Origin: Thamnaconus septentrionalis
Lineage: Eukaryota > Chordata > Actinopteri > Tetraodontiformes > Monacanthidae
DNA: 64,000 bases
Assembly: GCA_009823395.1 (NCBI GenBank)
Contig: CM020511.1
Location: 20,318,001-20,382,000 of the forward strand
Direction: 5' to 3'
Shown here: one piece after another, positions 1 to 13,480 of the stretch
Layout of the letters: every line of letters begins with the position of its first letter
Position numbering within the stretch: the stretch's first letter is position 1
Program-made: the position numbers and the translations under genes
The notes under the pieces: model-generated
Seen by the model: the letters and a program-made list of their open reading frames with translations, nothing else
The model's database searches: none
Told to the model about the DNA's origin: nothing

Positions 1-173
1 CAGATGTTGCTCGTACTTGAAGCTTCTGAAGTGTGACATTTGCAAATAAATAAATTTAATATAATTATAAGGCCTTATTTTAGATTTCTGGATGTTTGAA
101 AAGACAATAATGACATCAACTGACGCATGCCGCACTCTTGAGTGGAACCTCCGCTTCTCGTGTGTATTTTTAG

Positions 174-1734
174 GGCTCTACATGGTTGGAACAAAAGGTG
201 CGCGTGGTCCCCCAGGGCTTCCTGGGAAATGCAGCTGCAGCTCCCTCAGCAGCTCCACATTTGAGGATTATTCTTCCAGAGGAAACTCCCCCAGAGTCCC
301 AGCGGTTAGTCACCCGCACTCCTGTTAATTATGCAGCACATATTTTCTGCATGATTCCCCCCGAGGGGCATGATGACTGAATTTAGTCGCTGGTTACATT
401 TTAAGGGTCATTATGTCCAAATGAAAACCCCTGATGTGATTCATCTCCTTCTTCAGACCGCTCTGTATATTACATCTGCGCCCCTCCTCTTTTTTTTTAG
501 ATATTCATCGTGAACAGCGAGGAGGAGCTGGAGCGCCTTCAAACGAACAATGCTCTGGCCTTCCGCAGAGACCAGCGATCTCTGTATTTCAAAGACACAG
601 ATGGCTGGCTGCCAATCCAGGTATCGATCAGCTGTGTTGGGAACCAGTAACGAGTTACTCTTAATGTTGTTACGTAATTTCATTACAAAATGACGATAAT
701 TGCAACCAGTTGCATTACTTGAAAAAAAAATCGTGCAATTAAATTAGCTACTTGTGGAATTATTCATGATTACAATTTGAATTGTATCAACTAATTTCTA
801 CAAAAGTTTGACACTATTCCGATGCTTTTGATTGGTTCTCCTATCAACTTGGGAATTTGCAGCGCCCCCTAGCCTTCGCCTGGCAGTTGAATTGTCTCAC
901 TCAGTTTTGAGTGCTGCTGGAAGTTGAACACTGTTGGGTCTAAACAGCTGAGAACATTTATTCCAAATTTAGAAAAGTAATCAAAATGCAATCAAATGTA
1001 ACTAGTTCCATTACTTTGACAAAATAATATAAATAGTTACACTATTACATTTTCAATAAGGTAACATGTAATTGTAACCAGTTGCATTTACAAACACCAG
1101 ACATCAGTTCAGTTCGATGCACACTTCACAAACCCCCACTTCCTTTTACAGCTCACCTTGTTTTGTTTTTTTGTGTTGTTCCGCCATAGATGTTTCCATT
1201 CCAGCTGACGCCATTCCAGTCCATGGAAAACGCCCCGGACGACGAAGGCTACTGTGGCGACGGCATCGTTCAGATCTCCAACGGGGAGGAGTGCGACGAC
1301 AGGAACAGGGTCGTCACCGACAGCTGCGTCAGTAAGTGCTGCTGCTGAGTCCGCCACTCCCGCCCCTCCGTCCATTTTCTCTCCGTCTGCCGGCCCGGTC
1401 GTGACCCCCAAACCTTTCTTTTCCCCACTGCCCTCTCCTCTGACTGCAGAGTGCAAGCACGCCCACTGCGGAGACGGATACCGCCACGAGGGCGCTGAGG
1501 AGTGCGATGGAAAGGACTTTGGATACCAGACGTGTAACTCATACCTCCCAGGGTGAGTGCAGAGCGCAGAGTGCAGAGCGCAGAGTGCGGCGCCCACCGA
1601 GAGGCCACCTGCTTGTTTGTGTTCTAACTGGGACTCCTTTTCCTTCTTCTCCTTCTTCACGCAGCTCGTACGGCCACCTCAGGTGCACGCCGTACTGCGT
1701 CATCGAGTCCACAAACTGCAAATACTTCACCTGA
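174..1734 (+). CDS. colq: ColQ, collagen-like tail subunit of asymmetric acetylcholinesterase (3' part)
   Basis: ColQ anchors acetylcholinesterase tetramers in the synaptic basal lamina of the neuromuscular junction. Five terminal exons are visible: 174-304, 501-620, 1190-1331, 1450-1552 and 1665-1734. All have AG/GT borders and matching phases, and the stop is TGA at 1732-1734. The first holds the last collagen triplets ([11 protein letters not shown]) and then CSCSS. The second reads [10 protein letters not shown] and [13 protein letters not shown], which I recognise as ColQ. The last three encode the cysteine-rich C-terminal domain with two related units (GEECDD, AEECDG) and the ending NCKYFT. 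In the family this domain binds MuSK. The signal peptide, the proline-rich AChE-binding segment and most of the collagen helix lie upstream of the window. Seen: exons and motifs. Known: family role. The C-terminus looks intact. Confidence 0.95.
630..1092. mobile_element. Degenerate AT-rich transposon-derived repeat in a colq intron
   Basis: The stretch contains repeated and inverted variants of a GTAAC/GTTAC motif: 'agtaacgagttac' near 649, 'gcaaccagttgcatt' near 702 and 'gtaaccagttgcattt' near 1074. Such sequence is typical of old hAT-like non-autonomous elements in fish. I see no coding potential, and the family assignment is inference. Confidence 0.4.
1553..1591 (+). repeat. Short 14-bp tandem repeat at a colq 5' splice site
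   Basis: About two and a half copies of a 14-base unit (gagtgcagagcgca) start within the GTGAGTGC donor of the 1450-1552 exon. The splice site itself is part of the first unit. Confidence 0.6.
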
Positions 1735-3590
1735 GGAGGAGGAAGAGGAAGAGGAGGCTGCGCACCTCGGCGGGGTCCTTTGGGGTGTTTTTGTTTGTTT
1801 GTTCACTCGACACGTCACGGGTGAAAGTTTTTTCATCCGAAACCAAAAAAATGCGCCAAGCAAGACTTTCCTTTTTTTTGGAGGATGGAGGCAGCTGATA
1901 GATCCGTGATAAAAGAGGAAGGGAAAAAAAGAATATATCTATATATAGTGTATGTATCACTACTTTTATATTTCTGCTGAGACGCCACATAGAGAAGATG
2001 AGAACCTTGACCCGACTCATAGGGAACAGGACAGCCGCTCTCTCCGTCTTAACAGACGTCGATCCTACGGAGCCGAATCGGCCTCTTAGCGCCACCGCGG
2101 TGACAGGCGTGAAGGGACTGCATGCGTCAGCAGTGTAGCTGGGCCAGGGGTGGGGTGTGTGTGGGGGTTGGGGATATTAATTTTAACCCAGTTACTGTCG
2201 GTGGGAAAGGGAAAAAAAAACAAAAAACGAGGCAGTGGGATCTCCAGAGCCACGGCTTCAGGTATTCTGACAGCGTTTGCATGAGTCCCGGATCAAGCGA
2301 GCGACGGCAGCTGTCACTACCCGAGCATGTCGACCCGTCACTCCAACTCTTATTGCCACAACAAGGTTTTGGCGCGTCCTAGAGCTGGAAATTCCGACAG
2401 GGGATTCTGTGGGTGGGAGGGTGCGGGATAAAAAGCGGGATACGTCAGAGCAGCGTGGGTTTGGGACAGACAGGGGCCGCACTGCACTGGGTTTTAATAC
2501 TTCAGCCAGACTGTTACTGTTACTGCTAGGAGGTCGTCGTCCGCCTTGCGAATCTGAAGGTTTTCTCAGGAACAAACAGGGGAAACGCAGCGCCTCCCGC
2601 AGGCCTCCTCCACCACTACGAAACAAACAAGCGGCTGTGGCGGCCGCAGCATGCCGAAGCACACAGCTAGCTCACATGAGCTTTAAAAAAGAAAAAGAAA
2701 ATAGGTGCAGTGCTTCAGGGGCCGACTGGGCCCCCCCGTCGTCCCCTCAATACGCGATGGCTTGAAAACTGTTATGTCCTTAATTTTAGCCACTGCACAG
2801 AAAAAGGCTGGGCTTAGTCTGATAGCTGCTATAGGAAAAAAATGGGGAGAACTTTCAATTCCAAGTCTGTGTTATGGTCATTACTGTACTTATGCTGATA
2901 CCTCTTTATCCAGTCTCTCGGTCTTACATGATATACAACAACAGTGAAACCTGGTAGCAAACTTAACGGTGTAGACGTATGTAGATATTCTCTGTTTTTT
3001 TTTTTTTTTAATTTATTTACTTTTCTGGCGGGTAGACTTCACCCAAAATAAGCTGATAAATAAGCTGATATTTTCCACGAGCTGCTGAAAGAGTGTCTCA
3101 CGGTGCCGCGGGAGACCTTCAGTCAGTCACACTTAGATGTTGTCAGGTGTCCTCCAGGGATTTCTCTCTCTCTCCCTCTCCGTCAAAAGCAACTGGAAGA
3201 AAATGACTGTTACTACTGTTACCGCCAGACCTGCTTATAGAGCGGAGCCAGTCAGGGGGCCTCTTGGAAATGTGGTGCTCGCTAGCCTTAGCGTAGCGGG
3301 TTTGTCTTGATACCGAGGCGCTCGACTCACCCAGAGTTGAAGCGTCTCTGGGTGTTAAATGTTCTTTGCTGCTGTGCTCTATCCTGTTCCGTGTATGCAT
3401 AACGACGACTGTAGCATGCGTGTAGTGTACTGTAAGGGTTTCTTTATCATTTTTGAAAACTAGTATGTGCTGTGGTCGGGATTTTTGTTTCATTATACTG
3501 CTATGGTTTCTACTGTATTTGGATGTTATATTTAAAAAAAAAAAAAAAAAAAAAAATCGAGATGAAAATAAAAAAATCCAAAGCCCAGAT
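1735..3590 (+). other. colq: Probable colq 3' UTR and downstream flank
   Basis: No coding exon is visible after the ColQ stop. The region is AT-rich, has T-runs and ends in a long A tract (3533-3556) followed by 'gaaaataaaaaaat', which could serve as polyadenylation context. The exact 3' end cannot be fixed from sequence. Confidence 0.4.
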
Positions 3591-4765
<1,175 letters not shown>

Positions 4766-6408
4766 AACTTCATTATTTATTACATTTATATGAAATGCAA
4801 TCTTATTTACAACCGTATAAAATTCAAAGGTTTGTCGCGTTACAAGTGTATACTGCGAGGAAAAAAAAGACAAGGAACGAACTTGCAGCTGAACATCAAC
4901 TGGTTGCACAGCTGTGACACAAATCTGCAACAAACACATTCCTCAACAGGAATATTAGTGTTGTTGCCACAATCAGAAGAGGATAAGTTAAGTTATAATA
5001 CTAAGAATGGCGTGAACTGACGCAAACCGATGGACTATTGACTCGTAACAGCTGCTCAGTATGAACGGCTGAGCTGACGAGATGATGAACTGCTGAAATG
5101 CACAGAACAGACTCGCAGTTATGGATGATCATCAGCACAGAGATGAACAAGCGACTTCTATAACTTCTATAACAATCCGTTTTTATCCTTAGGAATATTT
5201 ATTCAGGTAAAAAAAAAAAATGTCTCATTGGCACCTATGTTACTCAATACGTACAACCATGCATCGATAACATGCTCTGTGGACACAAATGCCCATACAC
5301 ACATTCACATGACAAAAGATGGACTGACATGATCAGTTTGACATGAATGCAAAACTTCATAAGTTAAGACATAAAACTGACATTGTAAAAAAAACAAAGA
5401 ATGCATCCAATGCATAGGTTTGTGCAGAAAGTCCGACAGAGATAATAATAAAACAAATAGTCAGTACTTGCCAGTACTCCAACTGACTTCCTTTCCTGCT
5501 TGTTGCGCCGCTGTAGGCAGCAGAGGCTGAAGTCGGTCACATGACCTGGTCACATGACCATCTCCATTTGGTCCCATGAGAAAAAAAAAAGTCTCTTCTG
5601 GAGAAGAAGCTCACAGAATGTTAGTGATGTGAAACTGCACAAACACCATATCAACCTTCAGGATTCACTGTAAATTACAATAATAACAATAATAGTAATA
5701 ATAATAATAATAATAATACATATAAAGAGAAGCGTTCTGAACTTCAAGCCAGTACAAGTCGGGGAAAAACCACGAGCCTGTATGTGAAAACATCCTGCAC
5801 TTTAAGGCCACACTTGGACATATTGTTGAGTTCAATAGTGCTCTGTGTTAGCGAGACGTCTCGCTCTGTTCCGTGACTCGGCGTAAACAGGGCAGGATTA
5901 GACGCTCACCTGCATTCTATCTGACGAGTTCATGTGAATGACACACGGCGGCGGCGGCGGCGGCGGGTCACTGTCTGATGAGACGTGTGCGTTCACGCGC
6001 GTGTGAAGCCACGGACAGTGACAAACGTGTGCGGCGGAAAACCGGTACCAACATGAATAATAATAAGGACTGCGGTTGTGTCTGTTGTCTGCGTCGTCAC
6101 TGAACCTTCAAATTCTCCGTCGTCACCTTGTGAAAACCATGCCATCAGCGATCTTTGAGTCCCGCCCACTGTGTCTTGTCAAACTATGTTGCGACGCCAC
6201 AGTTGTGAAACAGGGCGAGGCGGATCGTCTAAAACTGCCTCTGAGTGTCAACCCCCCTGCTGCAGCGACCCGGCACAGGACTCCCTGCGGCTCCTCGTGT
6301 GCCGCAGAATGCTCGCGGCTCCTCTCCTCTGCTGCCCCCTCCTGTGCGGGGGTGGGGTTGGGTGGGTTGGCGGACCTCGTCCCGACCTGGTGGCTCCGTC
6401 GCGGCCCT
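4766..6408 (-). other. plekha8: Probable plekha8 3' UTR
   Basis: On the minus strand this follows the plekha8 stop codon. A minus-strand AATAAA lies at 4776-4781 and would place the transcript end near 4755-4765. The region includes an (AAT)n array (about 5679-5719) and a (CGG)n run (about 5946-5967, CCG in the transcript). No coding exon was found. The extent is inferred, and an earlier polyadenylation site is possible. Confidence 0.45.
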
Positions 6409-9400
6409 TCACACCGTTTCGTCCGACTCCAGGTCGTACTCCTCGTACAGGGCGTCCAGGATGGACAGGTGCTTCTCCATGGCTGGCAGGTACACTCCCA
6501 GGTCCCTGTGCATGCTGATGGTGAAGCCGCTCTTCAGCTCGTCGCCCTCCCCGGACACCAGGGCGGCGGCAAAGCTCTGGTAGGACGGAGCGGCCTTCAG
6601 TGCCAGCTGGAAGGAGGTGGGGTGGACAGAGCCCTGCTGCAGTCACTTTTAGAGAAAATGAAAATGAACAATGCTCAGACGGAAGAGCAATACTTACAGC
6701 GAAAACTCCACGCACGACCCAGCCGTGGTACTGCCGGAGGGTTCGTCCGTAGGCAGCGTCTGATCGCGGGAGAACACAACGCACATGAGAAAACTACACG
6801 TTTGAGGACTCAAGGTCCTGAACACACCGGGCAATACCAGAAGCGACGCGAAAATGCTAATTTTTCCTGTACACACCGAGCGTGAGGTGAACATGCATAG
6901 AAAATTTGCTACGCCAATAAAGTTTGCTGCTCTTTCTTTGGCACTGAAGGAGAAACAATGGAGTCGACTACATCCTCAAGTGATGACGTCCTGCTGATGG
7001 TTGAATTAAAAAAGAAAAAGAAACAGAATCTTTGACTACACACAATATTTTTCTTTAAAGAGGAGGTGGCCGAGTTCAACACGACCATCCAGGAGCTCAA
7101 ATTCTACCCAGTAAAATTTGGCCAGTACTCTGGAACGTCCGTCAGACAATTTGAAGGAACTGCAGCGTCGACTGGCTCCACGTTTGCAGAGGGAGAGAAC
7201 AAATTACAGAGAGCCGACTGGTCCGGAACAGTGGCGAGCTACAGGTCTGAGGTGAGGTCAGCACGTCATCGACATGCCAACATCATTCTGATTGGTCAGA
7301 GGTCCAGTCGGTCGCCTTTTTTTTGCCTGCGCAAAATTCAACACAAGAGCTAAAAAATAACAGCCGCTTTCTCGCTGCGTGGAAATGTGCTGCCGGCGCG
7401 GAAGGCTGCATTGATTGACTGACACCTCTTGACACTTACTGAGCGCCTCCTGGATGTCCTGCTGTCCCGCGTTGACTTCCGACAGGAACTCCTTGAGGAA
7501 CTTGAGGCCTCGCCGGAGCCACAGCAGAGCCTCGGTGGCCGAGTTGCGCACCTGAGAGACCTCCGTCTCCACTTCGTGCAGCACGATGGACTGCAGCGTG
7601 GGGTAGATGTCGGGGTTGGATTTCAGCTTTTGGTGGATTTTCTACAGCGAAGGAACAACAGGGTGTGTTACACGGTGACACGACCTGATTTTTGTACAAA
7701 GACGGCGAAACTCTGCCCCCCCCCAAAATGTCCCAGAACTAAATATACAAAAAAAGGAAAGGAATGAAATTAAAAACTAATTCTTTTTTGTTGCCTAGTG
7801 CATTTTCATGAATATTAGCAAGTATTGCTTAGATTTATTCTGTGATGTTATTGTTTCTATCAAGAAAACATAAAATATGTTTTACAGTGATTATTTCATA
7901 AACACATACCTTGATATTTCCAACAAAATCCATTTTAACTGGTGCAAACACGGTGGAGCCCAGCTTGTCTGAGAAGAGAAAATCCACAATCATGCCAGTG
8001 GTTCTTTAACGGAAAAGACTGACTCATCTTAAAGTGCTTTATGAACAGATGTTGTATATATATATATGCTTTTCTGAAACATGTGTGAGTGCATTTAATT
8101 CATGAATTTTTGATGAGAATACCTAGAAAGTTATAAATGATTTAATAAAGACCGCAGGGCACGAGGCGGCTCGTTAGCTGAAGATCCCATCACCGCTCCA
8201 ACTCATGATTTAATAATTTTTTTTTCAAACTTCTAAGTTGATTATACTAAAACTCAAGCTATAACTCCATGTGTGCAGACTTACCATAGTTAAGAGTTTG
8301 TGCTCCAGGCTGATGTTCTACCTGATAATTCTTGGAAAATGATCTCAAAGCCGCCACTCCAACTAAGTATCCGCAATATATTTTAAGGTCCAAAAGTAAA
8401 CCTAACTTCAGATCTTTGTTCTCTTGTCCATTTAGAACGTTGTGGGCCAAACACAACCTCACAGGCTCCTTGGCTTCTTTTTTTTTAACAAAACATATCC
8501 AGAGATTTAGAGCGTAAGCCCTCTGTTTACAACATTCAGCAGAAATGTGCAGTTCCAGCTAAGTACTGAGCGCTGATGTTTTGTTAGACTTGTAAATGTT
8601 TGGATGTGGGCAAACACCTGACTGGGGGGTGTTACCACAAACCAAGAAGAGATATCAGCACACTTTATGACATCACAAAGGCTGAATTCCACAAGTCAAA
8701 AATCCTTAATCTTCAACGTGGGGTAAAGTGAAAATGGAAGCGACTTTTGTCTTGCTGGGCAGTTTATTGACAGACTAAACGTGGATATTATTGCCAGAAA
8801 ACACTGCTCATGTCTGCTTAACGTGCAAACCTTTAAAACCTAATTACCAGTGCGCCTGCTAGGATTTCATTTTTTTTGTCGTATGCTTTTGATAACTGTG
8901 GTGACACACAAAAACACAAGAACAAGCGAATAATCTTGAAAGGGCATGACGGATGGAAAGGACAGAACAGCACAGAGGATGATACGCTCAAGACAGAAAG
9001 CTTCCCTTGCAGCCACGGAGCAGCAGAAAGAAACAACATGCACCAACCACCAGGGTGGGAAATGGACGGAAGCGGAGAGAAGACAAAAACTTATGAAATA
9101 GAAAATGAGGCCACATGTGGCACCTTGAGAAAGAGGAAGAGGGTGGCGAGATGAGATCAAGATGAGGAATTTAAAGGTTATGGCCTACCTAATACAGGCA
9201 CTATTGCATAGCATGAGTCCAAAAACTCTTGTGTGGGGATACCACTGTCGTCGTCCAGTCTTATATCACTAAATCTAAAGAAAAAAAACAAAACAGTAAG
9301 AACACATTCAGGCAGGGGAATAAATCAGAGGGTAAATATGCCATTTCCATGTTTATTTGATCAAATCAAACAAAGAAAAGGGTACAAGGATCAAACCAAA

Positions 9401-12400
9401 TCAGAAGTAACTGTAGCTCCACAGCACAGACAACTCTGCTACTTGGTCTACACACCCAACAGAGTTGTTTACTTTTTCAGAAATAACTGACACACCTCCA
9501 AACAGGTCAATTTGCCAACTCTAAAAACGTGCTTCAAGTGTCTTGCAGCAGAATCCCAGTGACTTTAAAGCAACTAGAAGAATTAAACTACTGCTTTTAA
9601 AATAGAATATCACAGATTGACTAATCTGTAGACGGTAAAACACATATAAAGAACAGACGGATTTTAGATGGCTTCTCTGTGTCACGTGATCAGAAGAGAA
9701 CACACTAGTATAAACAACACACTGGAAATAGATTCAGATAAAACTCTTCTTTTTTTTTTCTTTTTTACAATTTTATGCTTATTCTGTGCAACACAACAAT
9801 AAGAAGGGAAATGTTTTCAACGGCTAAGGTGCAGTGGCCTAAAGCTACGTATAGCTTACATTGCTTTACCCTAATACTGTCAGACTGACCATACAATGGC
9901 TGGATACAGCACTGTGTCCTAGAGGATGTGGTCTTGCTGAGTAGCGTAGTCGTACCTGTGACTCATTGTGCTGAAGAAGGTTTCAACCTGCTCACTGTCC
10001 TCTGGCTCCAGTGAATCACTGAACTCCTCCTGGGCCTCTTCCTGCTCCTCAACTGCTTCCTCTTTTTGTTGAGGCTGGTCAGCCGTTTCCTCACTGTGCT
10101 CCTCACTTTGGTCCAGTTTGTGCTTTAGCTCTTGATTGGTTTCCTTCTCCTCGGATCCGTCCGCTTCATCTTCAAGGCTTCGGTCTGCCGGCTGCTCGGA
10201 CGGTGTCGTCTCGGAGGTTTCCTGGGTTGCATTTGGATCGAGCGGCTCCTCGGGTCCGGCGCTCTGCCTGCTACTCGTCTCGACGTCTGTGTGACACAAC
10301 AGGCCTTCATGGTATATAGCTGTCGCTGTTAGTTCAGGATGTGGCCGGGCCCCTTGACTTACCGGACTCTGGATTATCAGGCTCTTCTGGTCCTTCTGCT
10401 CCAGAGTCAAGACTCTGGTCATCAGGTGCGTTGGCATCTCTTGGAGCTTCAGCCAAATCTCTCCACCTGGAATTAATTTGGGAACATAATGCCAGTAGAA
10501 AAACTTTGAATGCACTTTTTTCAGGCATGTACATTTAAACATTCAATTATGTGTAGTGTAGTTTCCCAATTAGGGATCAATAAAGTACGTCCATCTATCC
10601 ATCTATCTATCTATCTATCTATCCATCCATCTATCATCTACATTTTTCCAAAGCATTTCACATCCTACTGATCGGTGACTCTGAGCAGAAATGTTAAAAA
10701 TACTTATAAAGCAACTCACTTGTCTCCAAGGTTCTGTTTTAAATGATTGACAGGTTTAAACTGTTGGAAAACAGACACAAAGATGATAGAAAAGTTATTC
10801 CTGAAAACGAGGCAAAATGTGAACATTTGACGAGACTCAGGAATGTGACAGACCTTTGGAGGTTTGACAGCAGCTGCTGGAGGAGTGCCCGGCGGGGTCT
10901 GCGTTCCCACGTCGGGGCTGAAAGTTTGATTCGCTATCTGCATGCATTCCTCCAGGGTCTTCAGGAAAGTGGTGCATGTGGACTTTACCATGTTTCCCGT
11001 GTCAATACCTGCCTAGAAATGGTACACAAACAGTCACACAAGAAACAATAACTCAAGATTTTGTTTGTTCAAAAGCGACAGGTTCACCCAAAAATAGAAC
11101 ATTTCACCTATTTATTACGACTAACAGGCGGCAGTCGACAAAATCACTCTTAAATTTCACAGAGGACATGAATTCCATCCAGTGCAAAATCAATTGTGTC
11201 CAGCAACCATAATGTAAAGAAAGAAACTATGGGTGAAACAGACAGGGTCATTTTCGTGTCCAAAAGACCATGTGGTTCAATTTGTTTCCAAACAATAATG
11301 ATAACATCATGGTTTTAGCCAAAGCAGCCACTGCAGAGTGTGAGCCAGCAGCCACGTCCCTGTGGCTCTTGCAAGTCTGGCCAGTTCCGGTAGCGTCGAA
11401 CTCGCTCTACTCACGAGCTCCCCATGATTATGCTGCTGGCTTTCAGACTACATATTTTGCCTAAAAACACACGCAGATGAAACTGTGCAGGCCAAATAGA
11501 GGCTCATTTTGTTTTTCCGTCCGTTTCTTTTTTTCTGCCGCTGGATTTCTTGGCCACAGCAGACTTCCACTGGGTGGAATTATTCACCTCTGTGAAACTA
11601 GAGACTGGCAATGTGGAGTCGAAAACCGGTCACGCAGGCAATTCCCAGAGATCAAGGTGGGCAGTAAAAGGGTGGAATTTCAATTTTGCCTGAACTACTG
11701 TGTGGCAAAACAAAGAGAATGGACTGGCTGCAAGGGTTCCCAGCAACAGCCACTTCTCTTATTCCACTGGCTCAACATTATCCTCACCTCCGCTGCGTCT
11801 CCCTGCTCATCGTTCTCCTTGATCTTGTTTACTTGTTGTAGAAGAAGGTCACAGTACAATCTGAGCTCAGACATCTTGGTTTTCAGCGCCTCTGTGTTCT
11901 CCTGGAGCTCTGTCATTGCAAAAACAAAGAAGCCAGAAATAAGTGAGCTATTTTAAGACGGAACAATTGAATGCTTCCCGTGTAAGGAGCGGCGAGCCAA
12001 GCTTTGTCAAACCTAAAAGTCACGGCGCGCTAGTTACCCTTTTCTCTTTTTGTTCGGTTGTCAGTCAGACAGGCTTTGGCTGTCCCCAGCGCCACCAGCC
12101 ATTTTTGCCTCTCAGCTGCATTGATCGCCCTGAGGTAAAAGTACTGTTCTCCTGGTATTGTGAGGTCAACCCTTGTCGAGTCTGAGGAATGAACTGAGGA
12201 AACACACAAATGGGAAAAACACACATTATGTTATTAACTATGTGCAGGAGACAGCAGATCATTCTGACTTTGGACGGTAATTACAAGGAACAGCTAAACT
12301 GCACCATTCACCAACCTTGAATTTCACAAACTGAAATTTTTATGCTGCCTTTACAGCCTTTCCAGGCGTCTTCTTGCGAGTCGTAGTAAGACAAAGTTCC

Positions 12401-12975
12401 TCCATCGAGCACAAACCAACGAGGCTGCCAGCCTGAAATCAACACATTTAGATGTTTTTATAATAAATCACTTTCAAAAAAAAAAAAGAAGAAGAAGAAG
12501 AAAAAGAAAAGAAAAAAAAGTTGTACTTCGTGACTGGGATGTCCTTAGTGAAACAACATATAGCTCCCTTAACCATAAATAGACGTTCAACAACATTATG
12601 TACATCGAGACCAGTTAAACCAGATTAGAATGACAGATGGACTTCCGAGCGTAACTTTAGCTACCTCGCGCTACCGGCTAAGATTTCATCATCAAAGTTA
12701 ATGTCTGGCCACTTTTATTATTGAACAAAGGCAGGGGACAATGTTGTCCATCTTTCTATAGAAACAGGAACAGGGATTTACTCTTGGAATGTGGTAGCAG
12801 CTCGTAGCAGCACTAGCTTGCTCGATGACCTGATCACTACTACCCGCAAGACGAGTGACGCTGTCATGCTAACTGCTACTGCCTCAAACGGCCCACTAAA
12901 AACGGAAACGAGCGACAACCGTACGATCAACTCACCGCTTATATAATTGGTCCACTTGTACAGCATGCCCTCCAT
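6409..12975 (-). CDS. plekha8: FAPP2-type PH and glycolipid-transfer domain protein
   Basis: FAPP2 carries glucosylceramide from Golgi membranes. Its PH domain reads PI4P and Arf1, and its C-terminal GLTP domain holds the lipid. Thirteen coding exons, in transcript order: 12936-12975, 12316-12432, 12038-12193, 11788-11909, 10854-11012, 10720-10760, 10363-10466, 9956-10286, 9189-9274, 7910-7968, 7440-7641, 6698-6759, 6409-6606. They sum to 558 aa (human about 519). The PH domain starts [20 protein letters not shown] and includes GEQYFYLRA and [16 protein letters not shown] Glu-rich linker (mainly 9956-10286) precedes FFSTMSHR and the GLTP domain. The expected GLTP lipid-site residues are present: Asp/Asn/Lys in MDFVGNIKK, Trp in [10 protein letters not shown] and His in [10 protein letters not shown]. 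The start ATG is at 12975, and the stop TGA at 6409-6411. plekha8 is divergent from fkbp14, as in human. The related PLEKHA3 lacks a GLTP domain. Confidence 0.97.
6815..7400 (+). mobile_element. PIF/Harbinger-like DNA transposon remnant
   Basis: It lies in the last plekha8 intron but one, antisense to the gene. The left part has 'gaacacaccgggcaatacca' and 'cctgtacacaccgagcg', which resemble ends I associate with fish Harbinger elements. A short reading frame at 6958 begins [14 protein letters not shown] and stops after 25 codons. Downstream (about 7065-7240) are fragments that read like a PIF-type transposase N-terminus (ELKFYP, SVRQFE, APRLQR), but in different frames. The element is therefore broken. 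Boundaries are approximate. Confidence 0.6.
10545..10640 (+). mobile_element. Short non-LTR retrotransposon 3' tail with (ATCT)n
   Basis: The sequence 'agggatcaataaagta' followed by degenerate (ATCT)/(ATCC) repeats is a familiar 3' end of fish LINE copies. It sits in the plekha8 intron between exons 6 and 7. Only the tail is present. The clade assignment (CR1/L2/Rex1 group) is a guess. Confidence 0.5.
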
Positions 12976-13480
12976 TTTTCAATCGCTCGTTTCCGCCATT
13001 CATTACTTGTGTATCACGGCGAGATATGATGCCCAGCTGACTGCTGCGGCGGTTCCATCAGACTCTCTCTCTGAGATTTACTTGCGGAGTAGCCTCGACG
13101 TCCTCGCATCTCGGCTACGCACAGAAAAGGGCGTAAACGTTTTGTGAATGGCACTCTAAGCCGTCACGAGAGAGAAAAAAAACCCCGTCCCTCCCATTTG
13201 CATCAAAGGTATTTAAGGACTGTAGGCGTTTATTTTCGGGATCAACTCGACGTTTGGCCAATGAAATGAAAGAATGTGTGTTATGGTCGGGGCTTGTGGG
13301 TGATTCCATCCAATCGGAGCGAGAGGCGGGCAAATAAGGAAGAGCGCTCGCGTCCATTGCAGGACGCGCAAAGTTGCCTGCCACGTAGTTGGCATTCCTG
13401 TGCTGCGTCTATTTTAATTGTCGCCTTGTAGAAAAGTTTACATTAGCAATTTGTGCGCATTTAGTTTGAGACGAGCCGCA
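12976..13480. promoter_or_regulatory. Bidirectional promoter region of plekha8 and fkbp14
   Basis: The 505 bp between the two ATG codons must hold both transcription starts and 5' UTRs. Two CCAAT boxes on the + strand lie at 13258-13262 and 13310-13314. No clear TATA box is seen at a useful position. The head-to-head arrangement matches the human locus. Confidence 0.75.

Noticed and set aside
5946..5967. (CGG)n run as a disease-type expansion
   Set aside because: Only about seven triplets, within normal reference variation. It is merely part of the probable plekha8 3' UTR.
6076..6885. 269-codon + strand open frame
   Set aside because: It overlaps the last two plekha8 exons in antisense and resembles no protein. 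The minus-strand frame is clearly FAPP2.
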